A stretch of DNA of 64,000 bases from an uncultured Altererythrobacter sp. (GCA_913056125.1 CAJXNC010000002.1:397096-461095), one strand, 5' to 3'. Numbered from the stretch's first letter, positions 48,100 through 57,286 are shown. Notes: generated by a model not told the origin, from the letters alone. Numbers and translations: made by a program.

Positions 48100-49622
48100 G
48101 CGGCGTGCTCCGCCATGGCTTGCTGTGCTAGGCTGGTGCGATCGATCTTGCCATTGGGATTGAGCGGCATAACATCGACCCAACGGATCACGCCAGGCTG
48201 CATGAAATTGGGCAGGTCGCGGCGCAGGGCCTTGCGCAGGCCCTCCTCGTCACCGCTTCCACGCACCACCAGATGGATCGCCTGACCAAGCCGGGGATCG
48301 GGAACGCCCAGCGCCACGGCTTCATCGACCAGTCCCGTCGCCACGGCAGCGTCCTCCACTTCCTGCGGGCTAATCCTGTTGCCCGCGCTCTTGATCATCG
48401 CATCGCGCCTGCCGACGAAATAGAGCAAGCCGTTCGCGTCGCGCTTCACGCGGTCGCCAGACCATACCGCCATGCCACCATATTGCGAGGCTGCAGGTGC
48501 GGGTTTGAACCGTTCCGCCGTCCGTTCGGCATCCTGCCAGTAGCCCTGCGCCACCAGCGGCCCGCAATGGACCAGCTCGCCTTCCTCGTCCGGATCGGCA
48601 ATGTCGCCACCATCGTCGATAACGAGGATTTCGGCGAAGGGAATGGCCATTCCCATCGAAGTCGGATGTGCGTCCACCAGCTCGGGATCGAGATAGGTCG
48701 AGCGGAAGGCTTCGGTCAGGCCGTACATCGGAAAAAGACGTGATTGCTGGAAGATAGAACGCAGAGCTTTCACCAAATCTATAGTTAGTGCACCCCCGCT
48801 ATTGGTCAGGCGGCGCATGCTCGCCACCGCCTCTTCGGGCCACTCCTGCTCGACCAGCTGAACCCAGAGCGGCGGCACGGCAGCAAGCGTGGTCACACCA
48901 TGCTTGGCACAGGCCTTGGTCACATCGCGCGGTGTCAGATAGTCGAGCGGCACCACAGTCCCGCCTGCATACCAGGTCGAAAGCAGCTGGTTCTGGCCGT
49001 AGTCGAAACTGAGCGGCAAAACCGCCAGCGTCACATCGTCGTCAGCCATACCCAGATAGGTCGCAACACTTGCGGCACCGAGCCACATATTCGCATGACT
49101 CAGCATCACACCCTTGGGCTTGCCCGTCGAACCGCTGGTATAGAGGATCGCCGCAAGGTCTTCGGGATCGGCAACGGACGGTCCGAGCGAACCCGAAAAG
49201 GCCTTCGCCGCTTCCATGGCCTCGATCTCGTCCATCACAACGCAATGTGCAGGCGTATCGCCCTCCTCCAGGCTGCTGAGGCGCGCCTTGGTCCCGATCA
49301 GCGCGCTGGCCGAACAGTCTTGCACGATATGCTTAACCTGCGCGTGTTTGAGCAGCGGGTTTACCGGCACATGCACCAGCCCTGCCCGCGCTGCCGCCAG
49401 CGGCATGAGGCAGGTCAATTCGCCCTTGGCCGCCCATGTAGCGACGCGCGCGCCCTTCTCCGGCACCAGATCCTGCAACCAGGCCGCAAGCTGGGCGACA
49501 CGGCTTCTTAAGGCCTTCCAGCTAAGGGTTTCGGCGCGCAGGACCAGTGCCACGGCCTCGTCCCGCCCATTGAGGGCGAGATGGTCGAGCGGCTTGGCCA
49601 GGGGATCGGGCGCGAGGGACAT
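48096..49622 (-). CDS. XrtA-associated acyl-CoA/aminoacyl ligase (TIGR03098-like)
   Basis: A 508-aa AMP-forming (ANL) ligase that activates a carboxylic acid as adenylate and passes it to a thiol. Core motifs are ILYTSGSTGKPKGVMLSHAN (A3), MYGLTEAFRSTYLDPE (A5), DRVKRDANGLLYFVGRRDAM (A7-A8) and the C-terminal lysine PLNPNGKIDRTSL (A10). The start at ATG 49622 is only 26 bases from the start of the divergent transferase gene. The acceptor is probably the acyl carrier protein encoded at 50659-50952. Confidence 0.92.
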   Translation of the reverse strand: MSLAPDPLAKPLDHLALNGRDEAVALVLRAETLSWKALRSRVAQLAAWLQDLVPEKGARVATWAAKGELTCLMPLAAARAGLVHVPVNPLLKHAQVKHIVQDCSASALIGTKARLSSLEEGDTPAHCVVMDEIEAMEAAKAFSGSLGPSVADPEDLAAILYTSGSTGKPKGVMLSHANMWLGAASVATYLGMADDDVTLAVLPLSFDYGQNQLLSTWYAGGTVVPLDYLTPRDVTKACAKHGVTTLAAVPPLWVQLVEQEWPEEAVASMRRLTNSGGALTIDLVKALRSIFQQSRLFPMYGLTEAFRSTYLDPELVDAHPTSMGMAIPFAEILVIDDGGDIADPDEEGELVHCGPLVAQGYWQDAERTAERFKPAPAASQYGGMAVWSGDRVKRDANGLLYFVGRRDAMIKSAGNRISPQEVEDAAVATGLVDEAVALGVPDPRLGQAIHLVVRGSGDEEGLRKALRRDLPNFMQPGVIRWVDVMPLNPNGKIDRTSLAQQAMAEHAA

Positions 49623-49648
49623 GTAGCTCCAGACGAGGCGAGTATTCG

Positions 49649-50632
49649 GTGTCGGCAATCAGCTATCACGACACGGTTAACGATCTGCAAGGGCTTGGCC
49701 TATCGGGCAAGGGCCCGTTTGCACGCCCCGAATGGTTTGCCCTACTCGAGGAAAGCGGCAAGCGTCCGCTGCTCGCGACCATCCAGGCGGGCAATGCGGT
49801 GCTGACCATGCCGCTGGTCGAGACGCCCGAACGCCTCGAAGTGCTGACCAATTGGTATGCCTTCACCTGGGCCGATCTTACCAAGGGCAATGTCGATGCC
49901 GCTCTCTATGGCGAGCTGGCGCGCGACCTTGCCGCGCGGACCCATCGCGTCGAACTGACCAAGCTTCCCGACGAAGATGGAACTGCGACAAGGCTCGAAA
50001 GCGCCTTTCGCCGTGCAGGCTGGATAGTCTTTCGCGAAGCCTGCGACACCAATCACGTGCTCAAGGTGAATGGTCGGAGCTATGCGGAGTACCTTGCCGG
50101 GCGCCCAGGCAGGCTGCGCACCACGCTCAAGCGCAAGGCCAAGAAGGTCGAAGTGGTGCTCAAGCGTACATTCGACGAGGCCGACTGGGCCGCCTATGAG
50201 GATATCTATGCGCAAAGCTGGAAGCCCGAAGAAGGCGATCCGGCACTGCTGAGGAAGTTCGCGCAGGGCGAAAGCGAGGCCGGGCGCTACCTGTTCGGCA
50301 TGGCGCTGGCAGAGGGCACTCCCGTCGCCGCGCAGTTCTGGACCGTCGACAACGGCACGGCCTATATCCACAAGCTCGCCCATCTCGAAAGCGCCAAGCC
50401 GATCTCGCCCGGAACCACGCTGACCGCCGCCCTGTTCGAAGAAGTGATCGATCGGGATCATGTCGAATGGGTGGACTTTGGGACGGGCAACGACCCCTAC
50501 AAAGCGGACTGGATGGAACTGGTCCGCCCGCGCTTCCGCCTCACCTGCCTGCGCCCCACAGATCCGCGCAATTGGGCATTGCTGGGCAAGATGGTGCTGC
50601 GCAATCTTGTTTCGCGCCCTTCTGCTGGCTAG
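49649..50632 (+). CDS. GNAT/FemAB-like N-acyltransferase
   Basis: A 327-aa protein with the Acetyltransf_6 (BioF2/FemAB-like) fold: YAEYLAGRPGRLRTTLKRKA in the N-terminal lobe, WAAYEDIYAQSWKPEEGDPA in the centre, and GTPVAAQFWTVDNGTAYIHK with VEWVDFGTGNDPYKADWM in the C-terminal lobe. It is a second transferase of this general kind in the locus, separate from the TIGR03019-like gene. GTG 49649 is used as start. It leads the plus-strand run with the acyl carrier protein and two hydrolases. Confidence 0.85.
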   Translation: MSAISYHDTVNDLQGLGLSGKGPFARPEWFALLEESGKRPLLATIQAGNAVLTMPLVETPERLEVLTNWYAFTWADLTKGNVDAALYGELARDLAARTHRVELTKLPDEDGTATRLESAFRRAGWIVFREACDTNHVLKVNGRSYAEYLAGRPGRLRTTLKRKAKKVEVVLKRTFDEADWAAYEDIYAQSWKPEEGDPALLRKFAQGESEAGRYLFGMALAEGTPVAAQFWTVDNGTAYIHKLAHLESAKPISPGTTLTAALFEEVIDRDHVEWVDFGTGNDPYKADWMELVRPRFRLTCLRPTDPRNWALLGKMVLRNLVSRPSAG

Positions 50633-50658
50633 GGGAGCGGCAGAACTACGGGGAATTC

Positions 50659-50952
50659 ATGGCCGATCACCTGCCAGCCTTGCGTGACGACGACACCGAA
50701 ACCGATTTGATCCTGCGCGAAGTCCTGAAGGACGTGCTCGGGCTCGATGCCGAGCGCGTTGCCGCTTTCGATGCCGAAACCGGCCTGTTCGGTCACCTGC
50801 CCGAGCTTGATTCCATGGCCGTGGCCGGCCTGCTGACCGAGGTGGAGGATCGTCTCGACATATTGATCGAGGATGACGAGGTCGATGGCGAAATGCTCGA
50901 GACCTATGGCGGCCTTCTTGCATTCGTGATTGCCAAGAAAAGCGAGGCCTGA
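50659..50952 (+). CDS. Acyl carrier protein (XrtA-associated)
   Basis: A 97-aa acidic four-helix carrier protein. The phosphopantetheine attachment site is Ser52 in LPELDSMAVAGLL, matching the DSM/DSL signature. It starts at ATG 50659 behind GGGGAATTC, 26 bases after the transferase. The downstream hydrolase begins 6 bases after its stop. It likely carries the group activated by the divergent AMP-ligase; it is not the fatty-acid AcpP, which is normally next to fabF or fabG. Confidence 0.93.
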   Translation: MADHLPALRDDDTETDLILREVLKDVLGLDAERVAAFDAETGLFGHLPELDSMAVAGLLTEVEDRLDILIEDDEVDGEMLETYGGLLAFVIAKKSEA

Positions 50953-50958
50953 TCCTCG

Positions 50959-51621
50959 ATGCTGCTGACCTGGCAAGAGCCCGGTGGCAGCGAGGAATAT
51001 GCGCTTGGCTTCGGTCCGAATGACGGACCGAAGATCCTCATGCTTCCCGCCTGGTTCGACGAAAGCAACAAGCTGCGTCACTTCACGATCGAGGTAATGC
51101 GGGCGCTAGCCGATCACGGCCTTGCCAGCGTGCTGCCCGACCTTCCCGGATGCAATGAGAGCCGCGAACCGCTCGAGGCGCAAAGCATGGCCAGCTGGAC
51201 CGTAGCAGCGCGCGAGGCCGCAGAAACGCTAGATTGCAGCCATGTCCTCGCCATACGCGCCGGTGCCAATATCGCGCCTGACCTGCCGGGCTGGGCCTAT
51301 GCCCCTTTGGCCGGCAAGACTGCCCTGCGTGGCTTGCTGCGAGCGCGTGTAATCTCCTCGAAGGAGGCAGGCCGCGAAGAGAAGCGCGAGGATCTGATCG
51401 AACTCGGCATGGCCGAGGGCCTCGAACTGGCAGGACATCGCCTCGGTTCGAAGATGATCTCGCAACTGGTCTATGCCGAATTGCCCGTGGAAACGCAGCT
51501 TGCCGAGATCAAGCAGACGGAACTGGGCGGCGCTGGCCTGTGGCTGCGCATGGAACCCGATCATGATGAGGCACAATCTGCTGCCTTGGCAGCACGCATT
51601 GCGCGGGACCTGCGCCAATGA
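50959..51621 (+). CDS. Alpha/beta-hydrolase 2, exosortase A-associated (TIGR03101-like)
   Basis: A 220-aa alpha/beta-hydrolase-like protein. The oxyanion region is present (ILMLPAWFDESNKLRH, compare PPFxEE/N in the family), but the nucleophile elbow reads LAIRAGANIA, with no Ser, Cys or Asp at the usual G-x-S-x-G centre. Either another residue works or the protein is non-catalytic. It ends in an ATGA overlap with hydrolase 1, so the pair is co-translated and may form a heteromer. Confidence 0.85.
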   Translation: MLLTWQEPGGSEEYALGFGPNDGPKILMLPAWFDESNKLRHFTIEVMRALADHGLASVLPDLPGCNESREPLEAQSMASWTVAAREAAETLDCSHVLAIRAGANIAPDLPGWAYAPLAGKTALRGLLRARVISSKEAGREEKREDLIELGMAEGLELAGHRLGSKMISQLVYAELPVETQLAEIKQTELGGAGLWLRMEPDHDEAQSAALAARIARDLRQ

Positions 51622-52391
51622 GCCGCCGCCACCTCACTTTCGCCTGCGAGAGCGAAACCTTGGTCGGCACGCTCGACGATGCCCACGGTAAATCCGCGCT
51701 TCTGCTCATCTCGGGCGGGAACGAGACCCGTGCTGGCGCCTTTTCCGGGCAGGCCCAGCTTGCCGCCCGCCTTGCAGCCAGGGGGCACCCTGTCTTGCGT
51801 TACGATCGCCGGGGCGTGGGAGATTCTTCAGGCGAGAATTCCGGTTTCCGCGGGAGCGGACGCGATATCCAGGCGGCAATCGCCACCCTGCTTGTCGAAA
51901 AGCCAGACCTCACACGCGTGGTCGGCTTTGGCAATTGCGACGCGGCTTCGGCGCTGATGTTGTTTGCTGGTGCCGGATGCCAATCGCTGGTGCTCGCCAA
52001 CCCATGGACCTTCGAGGACGAGGATGCGAATACGGGTCCGCCTCCCGATGCGATCCGCGCGCGCTATGCCGAGAAGCTCAAAAACCCGCGCGAAATACTG
52101 CGCCTGCTGACCGGAGGCGTATCTCTGAAGAAGCTCGGCAAGGGCATTGTGGGAGCCATGCGCCCTGCCCCGGCCCCGACATCACTGTTGCAAGACATGC
52201 AGAAGGGGCTTGGTGCGTTTGAGGGGCCGGTCCGTGTGCTTATTTCGGCCAATGACCGTACCGGGCAGGCCTTCATATCCTCATGGCCCGACTGCCAGGT
52301 GCAGACATGCGAAAAGGCCGGCCATTCCTTTGCCGAGCCGCATGCGCGCGAATGGCTGTTCGGGCAGCTACTCGCCGCGCTTGAGGAATAG
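51618..52391 (+). CDS. Alpha/beta-hydrolase 1, exosortase A-associated (TIGR03100-like)
   Basis: A 257-aa alpha/beta-hydrolase. It has RYDRRGVGDSSGENSGFRGS after strand 4 and a nucleophile elbow GFGNCDAASALML, where cysteine is the likely nucleophile, as in dienelactone hydrolases and other exosortase-associated members. The acid and His follow in ISANDRTG and KAGHSFAEPH. It ends the plus-strand XrtA run; its stop lies within a 12-base palindrome shared with the convergent methyltransferase stop. Confidence 0.87.
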   Translation: MSRRHLTFACESETLVGTLDDAHGKSALLLISGGNETRAGAFSGQAQLAARLAARGHPVLRYDRRGVGDSSGENSGFRGSGRDIQAAIATLLVEKPDLTRVVGFGNCDAASALMLFAGAGCQSLVLANPWTFEDEDANTGPPPDAIRARYAEKLKNPREILRLLTGGVSLKKLGKGIVGAMRPAPAPTSLLQDMQKGLGAFEGPVRVLISANDRTGQAFISSWPDCQVQTCEKAGHSFAEPHAREWLFGQLLAALEE

Positions 52392-52398
52392 GCCTATT
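52387..52398. other. 12-bp palindrome across two convergent stop codons
   Basis: AATAGGCCTATT is a perfect palindrome that contains the TAG of hydrolase 1 and the TAA of the convergent methyltransferase gene, with only two bases between the two coding regions. Confidence 0.5.
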
Positions 52399-53590
52399 TA
52401 ACGAACAGGCTGGCCAATTCGACATGGGTCGACCAGCGAAACTGGCCGACAGGCCGCAATTCCGCCAATTCGTAGCCTGCTTCGGCAAGCAGCTTGCCGT
52501 CCCGTGCCCAGCTTGAGGGATTGCAGCTGATATAGACGACGCGCGCCACACCGCTCGCGGCAATCTGTTCGATCTGCGACCGTGCCCCGGCGCGCGGAGG
52601 ATCGAGCAGAACGCCGTCGAATGCCTTCAGTTCTTCTGCCCGCAAGGGATTGCGGAACAGGTCGCGATGCACGGCTTCGACGGATTTGCGCAAACGCCCC
52701 GCAGCCATGCGGCAGGCAAGGAAAGCATCCTGCGCCGCTTCGGCAGCCAGCACCCGCTCCGGACCTTGGAGGGCAAAGGCGAAGGTTCCCAGACCCGCAA
52801 AGAGGTCCGCCACACTATCGCATTCGGCCAACCATTCGCGCGCGGCAGAGACCAATGCAGCCTCGCCATCGCGCGTCGCCTGCAGGAATGCGCCGCTGGG
52901 ATAGGCAACCGGAATCCCGCCCAGTGTCACCGTGACCGGTTCGGGCTCCCAAAAGCTCTCCATGCCATAGCCCTGGTCGAGGCTCAGGCGCGCCAGCCCA
53001 TGGTCGCGGCAAAAGTCGAGCAGGTCCTCGGTCTGGTCGAGTCCTTCAATGGCGATGCCGCGAATGGCGCAATCGACGCCCTGGTCGATCAGGGAAAGGT
53101 CGATATCGGCAGCGTATTTGCCCTTCCGCTTCGACAGGTAGGCCCGCAGCGGCTCGACCAGCGCGAAAAGCTCTGGCGCAAGGACATGGCATTCCCTGAT
53201 GTCGACAAGGCGATGCGAGCCGCTTTCGCGAAAGCCCAGCAGCGCCCTCCCGCCGCCATTCACCGCATGCAGGCTGGCCCTTCTGCGCGAGCGCGGCGGC
53301 GAAAGATGGGGCGGCGCGACGGATTTGGGCTCCAGCCCCTGCCCCTGTGCGGCGAAGACCACGCGTTCCTGCACGAATCGTGCGAGAACTTCCTCGTCGC
53401 AATGCTGCAATTCGCAGCCCCCGCATTTGCCGAAATGACGGCAGGGCGGATCGACATGGTGTGGTCCCGCAGTGAGCGAACCATCCTCGGCTACCGTGTC
53501 GCCGGGTGCCGCCAATGGCACATGCCGGCCTGCGGCGGTGACGCCATCGCCCTTGGCAGCAATGCGAAGGATGATTTCGGGATTACTCAC
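52394..53590 (-). CDS. TrmA/RlmD-family RNA (uracil-5-)-methyltransferase
   Basis: A 398-aa class I SAM enzyme that methylates uracil C5 in RNA. N-terminal iron-sulfur ligands are Cys50, Cys56, Cys59 (PPCRHFGKCGGC) and a fourth in DIRECHVLAPE. The SAM-binding motif is VADLFAGLGTFAFALQG, and the catalytic cysteine is in VYISCNPSSWARD. The start at GTG 53590 gives a GTGA overlap with nnr. A TRAM domain is short or absent. The target (23S rRNA or tRNA) cannot be assigned from sequence. Confidence 0.9.
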   Translation of the reverse strand: MSNPEIILRIAAKGDGVTAAGRHVPLAAPGDTVAEDGSLTAGPHHVDPPCRHFGKCGGCELQHCDEEVLARFVQERVVFAAQGQGLEPKSVAPPHLSPPRSRRRASLHAVNGGGRALLGFRESGSHRLVDIRECHVLAPELFALVEPLRAYLSKRKGKYAADIDLSLIDQGVDCAIRGIAIEGLDQTEDLLDFCRDHGLARLSLDQGYGMESFWEPEPVTVTLGGIPVAYPSGAFLQATRDGEAALVSAAREWLAECDSVADLFAGLGTFAFALQGPERVLAAEAAQDAFLACRMAAGRLRKSVEAVHRDLFRNPLRAEELKAFDGVLLDPPRAGARSQIEQIAASGVARVVYISCNPSSWARDGKLLAEAGYELAELRPVGQFRWSTHVELASLFVK

Positions 53591-54975
53591 AAGAAATTTG
53601 CGTAGGCATCTGGAATAGCGGCAATCAGGTCGCCGACACTGAAGGCAGGTCCGGCCAGCCGCGCGGCTTCGCCATGCAGCCAGCACGCCTCCACTGCGGC
53701 CCTCGTGGGATGGACGCCCATGGCAAGCCTGCTGGCCAAGAGGCCGGCCAGAACGTCACCGGTGCCTGCCGTGCTGAGCCAGCTGGTCGCGGGCGGCATG
53801 ATGGTGAGCGCAGATCCGGCCGAAGCGATCATCGTATCGGGCCCCTTCGCCACGACCACACCTTCGATATCCTCTGCCAGTTCGCAGACCTGCTCCACGC
53901 GGTCGAGGCCGACCGTGCCGAAGCGATTGGCCATGTGATCGAGCTCGCCCGCATGCGGGGTCGCCACCAAGGGTGCGGAACGCGCTTCGAGCATGTCCGG
54001 CTCAAGCAGGACCAGGGCATCCGCATCGATCACCGTCGGCAAATCGCAAGCAAGCGCCCAGTCGAGCCGCGCCCTTGCCTCATCGCTCCGACCCAGTCCC
54101 GGCCCGACAAGCAGGGCCGAGATGCGTGTATCGCGCACAAGGTCGAACAAGGTTCCGAATTCGATCACCAGGTCGGCAGGCCCGGCAATGTTCTCATCCT
54201 GCGCGAAGAGCTTCACATAGCCCGCTCCGCCATGCATCGCGGCTTCTGCCGCCATCACGCCTGCGCCCGGCATGGCGCCGCCCACCACGCCCAGCAGGCC
54301 GCGCGAATATTTGTGCGCGTCGCGGCGCGGTGCGCCCAGCTTCGGACGGCGCGCGAGATTGGCAGCACCGTGCATGCGGTCCACGCCGATATCGACCAAC
54401 CGCTTCTCGCCCATCATATCCATGGCAGGCATCATCCAATGAGCGTACTTCCATGCGCCCAGCGAAACGGTCAGGTCATAGCGCGGGAGCCCTCCATTGA
54501 GCAGTTCGCCGCTATCGCTGTCGACACCGCTCGGCAGGTCCACCGCGATGCGCTTTTCATGCTGGGAGGCGATCTTCGCCAGCAAGGCTTCCAGATCGCT
54601 ATCGAGCGAGCGGGTCAGACCGCTGCCAAACAGGCAATCGACGAATACGCCGCCATGCGCATCAGTTGCAGGCCTTCCAGCCCAGGCCTTGCGCGCCAAC
54701 TTGGCGGCTTCGGTCTTCGGTTCGAACGGCGCTACCACCTGGACCTCAAGGCCCCGCTCCTGCAGGACGCGGGCGATCACATAGCCATCGCCGCCATTAT
54801 TACCCGGCCCGCACAAGACCGTGACAGGGCGCCCGGCGGCAATGCGCCAGACATAATTGGCGGCACCATGGCCTGCCCTCTCCATCAAGTTGGAGACAGT
54901 CTCGCCGCCGTCGATCAACTCCTGTTCGGCAGCCTGCATCTGGGCGACGGTGAGGATCTGGTTATGGGCTGTCAC
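53587..54975 (-). CDS. nnr: Bifunctional NAD(P)H-hydrate repair enzyme
   Basis: A 462-aa fusion of YjeF-type NAD(P)HX epimerase and ADP-dependent NAD(P)H-hydrate dehydratase. The epimerase domain has TVLCGPGNNGGDGYVIARVL and VDLPSGVDSDSGE; the kinase-like domain has LLVGPGLGRS, TPHAGELDHMA and SWLSTAGTGDVLAGLLASRL. It repairs hydrated nicotinamide cofactors in the cytosol. It overlaps the upstream lipoprotein gene by 14 bases and the methyltransferase by 4. Confidence 0.94.
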   Translation of the reverse strand: MTAHNQILTVAQMQAAEQELIDGGETVSNLMERAGHGAANYVWRIAAGRPVTVLCGPGNNGGDGYVIARVLQERGLEVQVVAPFEPKTEAAKLARKAWAGRPATDAHGGVFVDCLFGSGLTRSLDSDLEALLAKIASQHEKRIAVDLPSGVDSDSGELLNGGLPRYDLTVSLGAWKYAHWMMPAMDMMGEKRLVDIGVDRMHGAANLARRPKLGAPRRDAHKYSRGLLGVVGGAMPGAGVMAAEAAMHGGAGYVKLFAQDENIAGPADLVIEFGTLFDLVRDTRISALLVGPGLGRSDEARARLDWALACDLPTVIDADALVLLEPDMLEARSAPLVATPHAGELDHMANRFGTVGLDRVEQVCELAEDIEGVVVAKGPDTMIASAGSALTIMPPATSWLSTAGTGDVLAGLLASRLAMGVHPTRAAVEACWLHGEAARLAGPAFSVGDLIAAIPDAYANFL

Positions 54976-55327
54976 GATCCATCACCGTTGCTGGTAGGAG
55001 ATAGCGGTCCGCGCCGACTTCGACCTCGATTTCATTGTCGAACAGGGTGATCCGGGCCAAATCGGCCCCGTCGGCGGCACTCACACCGCTTCCGTCGATC
55101 TCGATCCGAAGGCGACGGAATCCGCCGTCCTCGTGCCTGATTACGAGGAACTTGCCTGCACCGTCTTCCTCCAGCGCGTAGGAACATCTGCGCGCAAAGC
55201 TCGAAGCGCCATCCACCGCGCAGGAGAGCATGCGGTCCGGATCAACCGGCGCTTCGCCCTCCTCGCGCAAAGTGCAGGCGGCGAGGATAAGCGCAGCGCC
55301 GGTCGCAACCTGACGAAGGTCAGCCAT
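54962..55327 (-). CDS. Small lipoprotein between ilvD and nnr
   Basis: A 121-aa protein with a lipoprotein signal ([18 protein letters not shown]; lipobox LILAAC) and a beta-rich domain with two cysteines ([20 protein letters not shown]). No family is recognised. The start at ATG 55327 overlaps the ilvD stop by 8 bases, and the end overlaps nnr by 14, so it is translated with both. Confidence 0.75.
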   Translation of the reverse strand: MADLRQVATGAALILAACTLREEGEAPVDPDRMLSCAVDGASSFARRCSYALEEDGAGKFLVIRHEDGGFRRLRIEIDGSGVSAADGADLARITLFDNEIEVEVGADRYLLPATVMDRDSP

Positions 55328-57185
55328 TCCTGCCCGGCTTGAGCTGCGAGACATCGCGCACCGCGCCCCTGGCCGCGCTGGTGGTCATGGCGGCATAGGC
55401 CTGAAGCGCCGGTGAGACCTTGCGCGGACGCTCGGCAACAGGCTGCCACGCGGCGTCACCCTTGGCCTCCATCGCCTCACGCCGGGCGGCAAGCTCGGCA
55501 TCGGGCACGGCAAGGTTGATCGTGCGGCCCGGAATGTCGATCTCGACCAGGTCCCCTTCCTGCACCAGCCCGATTGCCCCGCCTTCCGCCGCTTCGGGCG
55601 AGGCATGGCCGATCGACAGGCCCGACGTACCGCCCGAGAAGCGACCATCGGTGAGCAGCGCGCAGGCCTTGCCGAGGCCCTTCGACTTCAAATAGCTGGT
55701 CGGATAGAGCATTTCCTGCATGCCCGGCCCGCCCTTGGGGCCTTCATAGCGGATTACCACCACATCGCCCGCCTTGACCTGATCGGTCAGGATCGCGGTC
55801 ACGGCCGCATCCTGGCTTTCATAGACCTTGGCCGGACCGGAGAATTTGAGGATGGAATCGTCCACGCCCGCGGTCTTCACGATGCAGCCATCGCGCGCGA
55901 TATTGCCGTACAATACGGCAAGCCCGCCATCCTGGCTAAAGGCATGCTCCTTGGAGCGGATCACGCCATTCTCGCGGTCGGTATCGAGCTCGTCCCATCG
56001 ACGCGACTGGCTGAAGGCGGTCTGCGTAGGCACGCCGCCCGGTGCCGCCTTGTAGAATTCCTGCACCATGGGATTGTTGGTCAGGCGAATATCCCAGTCT
56101 GCCAGCGCATCGCCCATGGTGGGCGAGTGCACGGTCGGCAGCGCGGTGTGAAGCAGGCCGGCACGGTCGAGTTCGCCGAGGATCGCCATAATACCGCCCG
56201 CACGGTGGACATCCTCCATGTGGACGTCGCTCTTGGCCGGGGCGACCTTGGACAGGCACGGCACCTTGCGGCTGAGGCGGTCGATATCCTCCATGGTGAA
56301 ATCCACGCCCGCCTCATGCGCGGCGGCCAAAAGGTGAAGCACGGTATTGGTCGAACCGCCCATGGCGATATCGAGGCTCATGGCATTTTCGAACGCCTCG
56401 AAACTGGCGATCTTGCGGGGCAAGACGCTTTCATCGTCTTCCTCGTAATACCGCTTGGCCAGCGCCACCACCAGCCGCCCGGCCCGCTCGAACAGGGACT
56501 GACGGTCGGAATGGGTGGCGAGCTGCGATCCATTGCCGGGCAGCGAGAGCCCCAGCGCCTCGGTCAGGCAGTTCATCGAATTGGCGGTGAACATGCCCGA
56601 GCAGGACCCGCAAGTCGGGCAGGCGCTGCGCTCGATATCGGCGACTTCCTCGTCGGAATAGCTTTCATCGGCAGCGGCAACCATGGCATCGACCAGGTCC
56701 AGCGCTACTTCCTTGCCCTTGAGTACGACCTTGCCGGCTTCCATCGGTCCACCCGAAACAAAGACGACAGGAATATTGATTCGCATCGCGGCAATCAGCA
56801 TGCCCGGCGTGATCTTGTCGCAGTTTGAGATGCACACCATCGCATCGGCGCAATGTGCATTGACCATGTACTCGACGCTGTCGGCGATCAGGTCGCGGCT
56901 CGGCAACGAATAGAGCATGCCGTCATGGCCCATGGCGATGCCGTCATCGACCGCAATTGTGTTGAATTCCTTGGCGACGCCGCCTGCCTTTTCGACCTCG
57001 CGCGCGACCAGCTGGCCAAGATCCTTGAGGTGGACATGGCCCGGCACGAACTGGGTAAAGCTGTTGACCACGGCAATGATCGGCTTGCCGAAATCGTCAT
57101 CCTTCATGCCCGTCGCACGCCACAATCCGCGCGCGCCGGCCATGTTGCGGCCGTGGGTCGATGTTCTGGAACGATAGGCAGGCAT
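55320..57185 (-). CDS. ilvD: Dihydroxy-acid dehydratase
   Basis: Iron-sulfur dehydratase of valine, leucine and isoleucine synthesis, 621 aa. Cluster and Mg ligands are in [13 protein letters not shown] and [20 protein letters not shown]; the C-terminal [19 protein letters not shown] is the family signature. The first methionine, [14 protein letters not shown] at ATG 57185, is used; the long upstream extension is not real. A TATACT -10 element is 18 bases upstream. Confidence 0.96.
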   Translation of the reverse strand: MPAYRSRTSTHGRNMAGARGLWRATGMKDDDFGKPIIAVVNSFTQFVPGHVHLKDLGQLVAREVEKAGGVAKEFNTIAVDDGIAMGHDGMLYSLPSRDLIADSVEYMVNAHCADAMVCISNCDKITPGMLIAAMRINIPVVFVSGGPMEAGKVVLKGKEVALDLVDAMVAAADESYSDEEVADIERSACPTCGSCSGMFTANSMNCLTEALGLSLPGNGSQLATHSDRQSLFERAGRLVVALAKRYYEEDDESVLPRKIASFEAFENAMSLDIAMGGSTNTVLHLLAAAHEAGVDFTMEDIDRLSRKVPCLSKVAPAKSDVHMEDVHRAGGIMAILGELDRAGLLHTALPTVHSPTMGDALADWDIRLTNNPMVQEFYKAAPGGVPTQTAFSQSRRWDELDTDRENGVIRSKEHAFSQDGGLAVLYGNIARDGCIVKTAGVDDSILKFSGPAKVYESQDAAVTAILTDQVKAGDVVVIRYEGPKGGPGMQEMLYPTSYLKSKGLGKACALLTDGRFSGGTSGLSIGHASPEAAEGGAIGLVQEGDLVEIDIPGRTINLAVPDAELAARREAMEAKGDAAWQPVAERPRKVSPALQAYAAMTTSAARGAVRDVSQLKPGRNG

Positions 57186-57202
57186 GATAACTCCGTGCGG
57201 GC

Positions 57203-57208
57203 AGTATA
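57203..57208 (-). promoter_or_regulatory. -10 element of a candidate ilvD promoter
   Basis: On the minus strand TATACT (57208-57203) precedes the ilvD ATG by 17 bases, with GGAG as ribosome-binding site in between. The -35 region is weak (TTAGGG or TAGGGG at 17-18 bases), so it may need an activator. Confidence 0.4.
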
Positions 57209-57263
57209 ACGTGAATTGTCCTGCGCCCCTAACCCAAGGAGAGCGCCAAGCTAAGCGGAAATG

Positions 57264-57281
57264 CGGTTGCAACGGCAACCG
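57264..57281 (-). terminator. Hairpin terminator after the N-formylglutamate amidohydrolase gene
   Basis: A perfect 7-bp stem (CGGTTGC / GCAACCG) with a 4-base loop lies 5 bases past the stop codon on the minus strand. It is followed by CATTTCC rather than a run of T, so termination may be weak or Rho-assisted. It separates the ispE pair from the ilvD promoter. Confidence 0.5.
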
Positions 57282-57286
57282 AGAGT

